Assembly (NCBI GenBank): GCA_014656015.1
Contig: BNBP01000007.1
Location: 1 to 64,000 of the forward strand
Source: Streptomyces griseoaurantiacus
GTDB taxonomy: Bacteria > Actinomycetota > Actinomycetes > Streptomycetales > Streptomycetaceae
DNA: 64,000 bases
Direction of reading: 5' to 3'
Numbering within the stretch: position 1 is the first letter of the stretch; each line of letters begins with the position of its first letter. Shown here piece after piece: positions 60,566 through 64,000 of the stretch. Under the pieces are notes generated by a model. The model did no database searches and was not told the origin of the DNA. It saw only the letters and a list, made by a program, of their open reading frames with translations. The translations under genes and the position numbers were made by a program.

Positions 60566-62383
60566 CTACTCCACGGTCACCGACTTCGCCAGGTTGCGCG
60601 GCTTGTCGATGTCCCGGCCCAGCGCCAACGCGGTGTGGTAGGCGAGGAGTTGCAGCGGGATGCCCATCAGGATCGGGTCCAGTTCGTCCTCGTTCTTCGG
60701 CACGAGGAGCGTCTGGTCGGCCTTCGGCTGCTCCTGGTGCGCCACGGCGAGGATCCTGCCGCTGCGGGCCTTGATCTCCTCCAGCGCCGCCCGGTTCTTC
60801 TCGAGCAGGTCGTCGTCCGGCACGATCGCCACGGTGGGCAGCGCCGGCTCGATCAGCGCCAGCGGCCCGTGCTTCAGCTCGGAGGCCGGGTACGCCTCCG
60901 CGTGGATGTAGGAGACTTCCTTGAGCTTCAGCGAGGCCTCGCGGGCCACCGGGTAGCCCCGGACGCGGCCGATGAAGAGCATCGAGCGGGCCTCGGCGTA
61001 ACTCTCGGCCAGCCGCTTGATCTCCTCCTCCTGCTTCATGATCTCGTTGATCTGCCCCGGCAGCCGCCGCAGTCCCTCGATGATCCGCCTGCCGTCGCGC
61101 ACCGAGAGGTCCCGGGTACGGCCCAGGTGCAGCGCGAGCAGCGCGAAGGCCACGGTGGTGTTGGTGAAGCACTTCGTGGACACCACGCACACCTCGGGCC
61201 CGGCGTGCACGTAGATGCCGCCGTCGGCCTCGCGGGCGATGGCCGAGCCCACGACGTTGACCACGCCGAGCACCCGCGCGCCCTTGCGCTTCAGCTCCTG
61301 CACGGCCGCCAGCACGTCGTAGGTCTCACCGGACTGGGAGACGGCCACGTAGAGCGTGTCCGGGTCCACGACCGCGTTGCGGTAGCGGAACTCGGAGGCC
61401 GGCTCGGCGTCGGCGGGGATGCGGGCCAGCTCCTCGATCATCTGGGCGCCGATCATGCCGGCGTGGTACGAGGTGCCGCAGCCCAGGATCTTCACCCGGC
61501 GCACCGCGCGCGCCTCGCGGGCGCCGAGGTTGAGGCCGCCCAGGTGCACGGTGGAGAACCGGTCGTCGATGCGGCCGCGCAGCACGCGGTCGACCGCCTC
61601 GGCCTGCTCGTGGATCTCCTTGTGCATGTAGGTGTCGTGGCCGCCCATGTCGTAGGACTCGGCCTCCCACTCCACCGTGGTCGGCTCGGCCGTGGTGCGG
61701 GTGCCCTCGGTGGTGTAGGTGCGGAAGTCGTCCGCCTTGAGGGTGGCCATCTCGCCGTCGTCCAGCGTGACTATCTGACGGGTGTGGGTGACGAGCGCGG
61801 CCACGTCGGAGGCGACGAACATCTCCTTCTCGCCGATGCCGAGCACGACCGGGGAGCCGTTACGGGCGACCACGATGCGGTCGGGGAAGTCGGCGTGCAT
61901 GACGGCGATGCCGTAGGTGCCCTCGACGAGGCGCAGCGCCTCGCGCACCTTGTCCTCCAGCTCCGCCGCCTCGGAGCGGGCGACGAGGTGGGTGAGGACC
62001 TCGGTGTCGGTCTCGGAGAGGAACTCGACGCCGTCCGCCTCGAGCTTCTTCCGCAGGTCGGCGGCGTTGTCGATGATGCCGTTGTGGACGACGGCGACCT
62101 TGCTGTCGGCCGACAGGTGCGGGTGGGCGTTCTCGTCGGAGGGGGCGCCGTGGGTGGCCCAGCGGGTGTGGGCGATACCGACGGTGCCCTTGAAGCGCGC
62201 GGGGACCTTGGCCTCCAGGTCACGCACCCGGCCCTTGGCCTTGACCATCTTCAGGCCGCTGGCCTTGGGGCTGGTGACGACGATGCCCGCCGAGTCGTAG
62301 CCCCGGTACTCCAGGCGCTGCAGCCCTTCCAGGAGCAGGGGCGCCACGTCGCGCCTGCCGATGTATCCGACGATTCCGCACAT
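60566..62383 (-). CDS. glmS: Glutamine-fructose-6-phosphate aminotransferase
   Basis: A 605-residue enzyme making glucosamine-6-phosphate. The glutaminase domain starts MCGIVGYIGRRDVAPLLLEGLQRLEYRGYDSAG with catalytic Cys 2. Two SIS domains follow: ILGCGTSYHAGMIGAQMIEELARIPADAEPASEFRYRNAVVDPDTLYVAVSQSGETYD and MLFIGRVRGYPVAREASLKLKEVSYIHAEAYPASELKHGPLALIE. It ends DKPRNLAKSVTVE as usual. AAGG lies six bases before ATG 62383. It feeds cell-wall amino-sugar synthesis. Confidence 0.95.
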   Translation of the reverse strand: MCGIVGYIGRRDVAPLLLEGLQRLEYRGYDSAGIVVTSPKASGLKMVKAKGRVRDLEAKVPARFKGTVGIAHTRWATHGAPSDENAHPHLSADSKVAVVHNGIIDNAADLRKKLEADGVEFLSETDTEVLTHLVARSEAAELEDKVREALRLVEGTYGIAVMHADFPDRIVVARNGSPVVLGIGEKEMFVASDVAALVTHTRQIVTLDDGEMATLKADDFRTYTTEGTRTTAEPTTVEWEAESYDMGGHDTYMHKEIHEQAEAVDRVLRGRIDDRFSTVHLGGLNLGAREARAVRRVKILGCGTSYHAGMIGAQMIEELARIPADAEPASEFRYRNAVVDPDTLYVAVSQSGETYDVLAAVQELKRKGARVLGVVNVVGSAIAREADGGIYVHAGPEVCVVSTKCFTNTTVAFALLALHLGRTRDLSVRDGRRIIEGLRRLPGQINEIMKQEEEIKRLAESYAEARSMLFIGRVRGYPVAREASLKLKEVSYIHAEAYPASELKHGPLALIEPALPTVAIVPDDDLLEKNRAALEEIKARSGRILAVAHQEQPKADQTLLVPKNEDELDPILMGIPLQLLAYHTALALGRDIDKPRNLAKSVTVE

Positions 62384-62457
62384 ATGTGGCCTTGTGTCCC
62401 TTGCTGTCGGTCGGTTCGGTTGCCGTGTGCTCGTGTGCTCGTGCGCCGCCGGGCCGG

Positions 62458-62715
62458 TCAGCCGTAGACGATGCGGCGCAGCTGGCGCAGTGTGAGGTCC
62501 GGCGGTGACACCGCGCGGTACTTCAGGTCCGCCTCTATCCGCTCGAAGATGGACGCGTTGACCAGCCCCTGCGCCTGGAGTTCGCGGTGCCGGCGGCGGA
62601 CGTACATCTCGGTCGTCTCGTCGAAGTAGGCGAGCACGTCCTGGACCACGCGCAGCGCCTCGCCCCGGCTCAGGGGCGTGGACCGCGTCAGATGGTCGAC
62701 AAGTTCCTCGTGCAC
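62458..62715 (-). CDS. Small conserved protein before glmS
   Basis: An 85-residue helical protein, VHEELVDHLTRSTPLSRGEALRVVQDVLAYFDETTEMYVRRRHRELQAQGLVNASIF, then ERIEADLKYRAVSPPDLTLRQLRRIVYG. I recall this as conserved in Streptomyces beside glmS, with no known role. GTG 62715 is chosen because AGGA stands eight bases before it; a TTG at 62751 is an alternative. Co-transcription with glmS is likely (74-base gap). Confidence 0.65.
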   Translation of the reverse strand: MHEELVDHLTRSTPLSRGEALRVVQDVLAYFDETTEMYVRRRHRELQAQGLVNASIFERIEADLKYRAVSPPDLTLRQLRRIVYG

Positions 62716-62859
62716 CCGGTAGATCCTGGGGTAAGCCCGGGAGATCCGCAAGAATCCTGCCCGATTTCGGGCAGAGTGCCGCCCTCTTTACGTCGGTACT
62801 GGTATGGCACCGACAATGGGGCGGCAGTGCTGGGTCGGTGGAGAGGTGTGTGACGCCAG

Positions 62860-63819
62860 GTGGGTACGCCCCGTGCGGTCGGGATGGGTGGGATGGGTGG
62901 GATGGGCGAGAGGGGTGAGAGGGCCGGGCAGGGCGTGAGCGGGGAGAGCGCCGAGGTGCGCCGCTTCTGGGGCGGCCTCGGGCTGCCCGGGCTGATCGAC
63001 GTGCACACCCACTTCATGCCCGAGCGCGTCCTGCGCAAGGTCTGGGACTACTTCGACGCCAACGGCCCGCTGGTCGGCGGCCGGGCCTGGCCGATCACCT
63101 ACCGCGCCGAGGAGGCCGAACGCACCGCCCGCCTGCGGGAGTTCGGCGTACGGGCCTTCACCTCGATGCTCTACCCGCACAAACCGGGCATGGCCGAGTG
63201 GCTGAACGGCTGGGCGGCCGAGTTCGCCCGCCGCACCCCCGACTGCCTGCACACCGCCACCTTCCACCCCGAACCCGGCGTCGAGACCTACGTCCGCGAG
63301 GCGGTCGAGGCGGGTGCCCGGGTGTTCAAGGCCCATGTGCAGGTCGGGGCGTACGATCCCGCCGACCCACGGCTGACGCCGGTGTGGGGGCTGCTCGCGG
63401 AGGCCGGGGTACCGGTGGTGGTCCACTGCGGCTCCGGGCCCGCGCCCGGCAAGCACACCGGACCCGAACCCGTGGCCCGGGTGCTCGCCCGGCACCCGCG
63501 GCTGCGGCTGGTCGTCGCGCATCTGGGGATGCCCGAGTACGAGGAGTTCCTCGGCCTGGCCGAGCGGTATCCGCAGGTGCGGCTCGACACCACGATGGCG
63601 TTCACCGACTTCACCGAGGACTTCATGCCGTTCCCGGCGCGGGCCCTGCCCCGCCTCGCGGACCTCGGCGACCGGATACTGCTCGGCACCGACTTCCCCA
63701 ACATCCCCTATCCCTATCTGCACCAGCTCCAGGCCCTGGAGCGCCTGGGCCTCGGACCCGACTGGCTGCGCGCGGTGTGCCACGACAACGCGGCCCGGCT
63801 CTTCGGCCTCCCCGGCTGA
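62860..63819 (+). CDS. Amidohydrolase-2 family metal hydrolase
   Basis: A protein of up to 319 residues. GLIDVHTHFMPERVLRKVWDYFDANGPLVGG opens the barrel with the metal motif HTH. VRAFTSMLYPHKPGMAEWLN, VFKAHVQVGAYDPADPRL (Lys), VPVVVHCGSGP (His), LRLVVAHLGMPEYEEFL (His) and RILLGTDFPNIPYPYL (Asp) complete the metal site. It may act as a decarboxylase or hydrolase. The start is uncertain: GTG 62860 or GTG 62935, with a GGGATGGGTG repeat between. Confidence 0.8.
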   Translation: MGTPRAVGMGGMGGMGERGERAGQGVSGESAEVRRFWGGLGLPGLIDVHTHFMPERVLRKVWDYFDANGPLVGGRAWPITYRAEEAERTARLREFGVRAFTSMLYPHKPGMAEWLNGWAAEFARRTPDCLHTATFHPEPGVETYVREAVEAGARVFKAHVQVGAYDPADPRLTPVWGLLAEAGVPVVVHCGSGPAPGKHTGPEPVARVLARHPRLRLVVAHLGMPEYEEFLGLAERYPQVRLDTTMAFTDFTEDFMPFPARALPRLADLGDRILLGTDFPNIPYPYLHQLQALERLGLGPDWLRAVCHDNAARLFGLPG

Positions 63820-63853
63820 GGCGCCCGCCCGGAACCGCGTCCCGGACCCGCCC

Positions 63854-63909
63854 GGAACCGCGACCGCGACCGCGACCCGGGGACCGTCCCGGGAAGCGGT
63901 CGCGGTTCC
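63854..63909. terminator. Bidirectional terminator hairpin
   Basis: GGAACCGCGACCGC (63854-63867) and GCGGTCGCGGTTCC (63896-63909) form a perfect 14-bp stem between the convergent amidohydrolase gene and the next gene. Confidence 0.8.
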
Positions 63910-63912
63910 GGC

Positions 63913-64000
63913 TCAGCGGCCGGCGAGCGGGTTGGCGAGCGTGCCCACCAGTTGCAGGGCCGCCGAAGGGTCCGAGAGGTCCACCATCTGACGGTTGTCG
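63913..64000 (-). CDS. 3' end of a gene running off the right edge
   Basis: The minus strand reads DNRQMVDLSDPSAALQLVG and TLANPLAGR before a TGA at 63913-63915. Codon use is normal and it ends next to a convergent terminator, so it is a real C-terminus. The 28 residues are not enough to name it. Confidence 0.7.
   Translation of the reverse strand, partial: DNRQMVDLSDPSAALQLVGTLANPLAGR

Overview
The window is chromosomal DNA of a Streptomyces (Actinomycetota). The evidence is very high GC with G/C-ending codons, GTG and TTG starts behind GGAGG-type ribosome sites, and marker genes: adpA with a TTA (bldA-type) codon next to the oligoribonuclease gene orn, a cellobiose/cellotriose cluster of ceb type with TGGGAGCGCTCCCA operators, a chitinase with a DasR-like site, and many Streptomyces-only small proteins. 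Names rest on reading motifs and on memory of the families; no search was run.

Layout. 1-940: the start of an IS3-type transposase gene leaving the left edge, a DUF6087-like small gene and non-coding DNA. 941-9356: DUF3291, LysE, cupin and SEC-C proteins, a divergent MFS exporter/HxlR regulator pair with two palindromic operators, a DUF6412/YidC pair, a Uma2-type nuclease and a Gfo/Idh oxidoreductase. 9503-16695: HAD phosphatase, a class F sortase with a probable dedicated substrate, and three small redox or regulator units (HTH/aldo-keto reductase, TetR/quinone oxidoreductase, epimerase), each with a palindrome in its promoter. 16805-29199: three identical tRNA-Lys(CUU) genes spaced through an SPFH-like protein, an IclR regulator, an ehuBCDA-type ectoine importer with a divergent EutA-like protein, a luciferase-like oxidoreductase, a PAS-GGDEF-EAL protein and a secreted M6 protease.

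29190-35752 is a run of minus-strand genes with a nucleic-acid theme: a degenerate primase/polymerase-like protein, an unknown 121-aa protein, a Dna2/UPF1-like SF1 helicase, an unknown 556-aa protein and a RecB/Cas4-like nuclease with four cysteines placed as in iron-sulfur nucleases. The nuclease, unknown protein and helicase look like one transcription unit and are the best candidate here for an undescribed system. 36002-42678: phosphatase, XRE regulator with a repeat domain, small unknowns, a spermidine-synthase-like protein and a two-component system. 42849-54851 is a carbon-acquisition region: DasR-type site and secreted GH18 chitinase, then cebR/cebEFG/bglC with a second GH1 beta-glucosidase and a second LacI regulator, so that GH1 and LacI paralogues flank the importer on both sides.

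54964-64000: tRNA-His, orn, adpA, a universal stress protein, an acetate-uptake (YaaH/SatP) protein, a cupin, glmS, a small conserved protein, an amidohydrolase and the 3' end of one more gene. Chitinase, the ceb system and glmS together touch polysaccharide breakdown, sugar uptake and amino-sugar synthesis, with adpA as the developmental regulator next door. Short tandem repeats sit directly after several stop codons, and strong hairpins stand between convergent genes.
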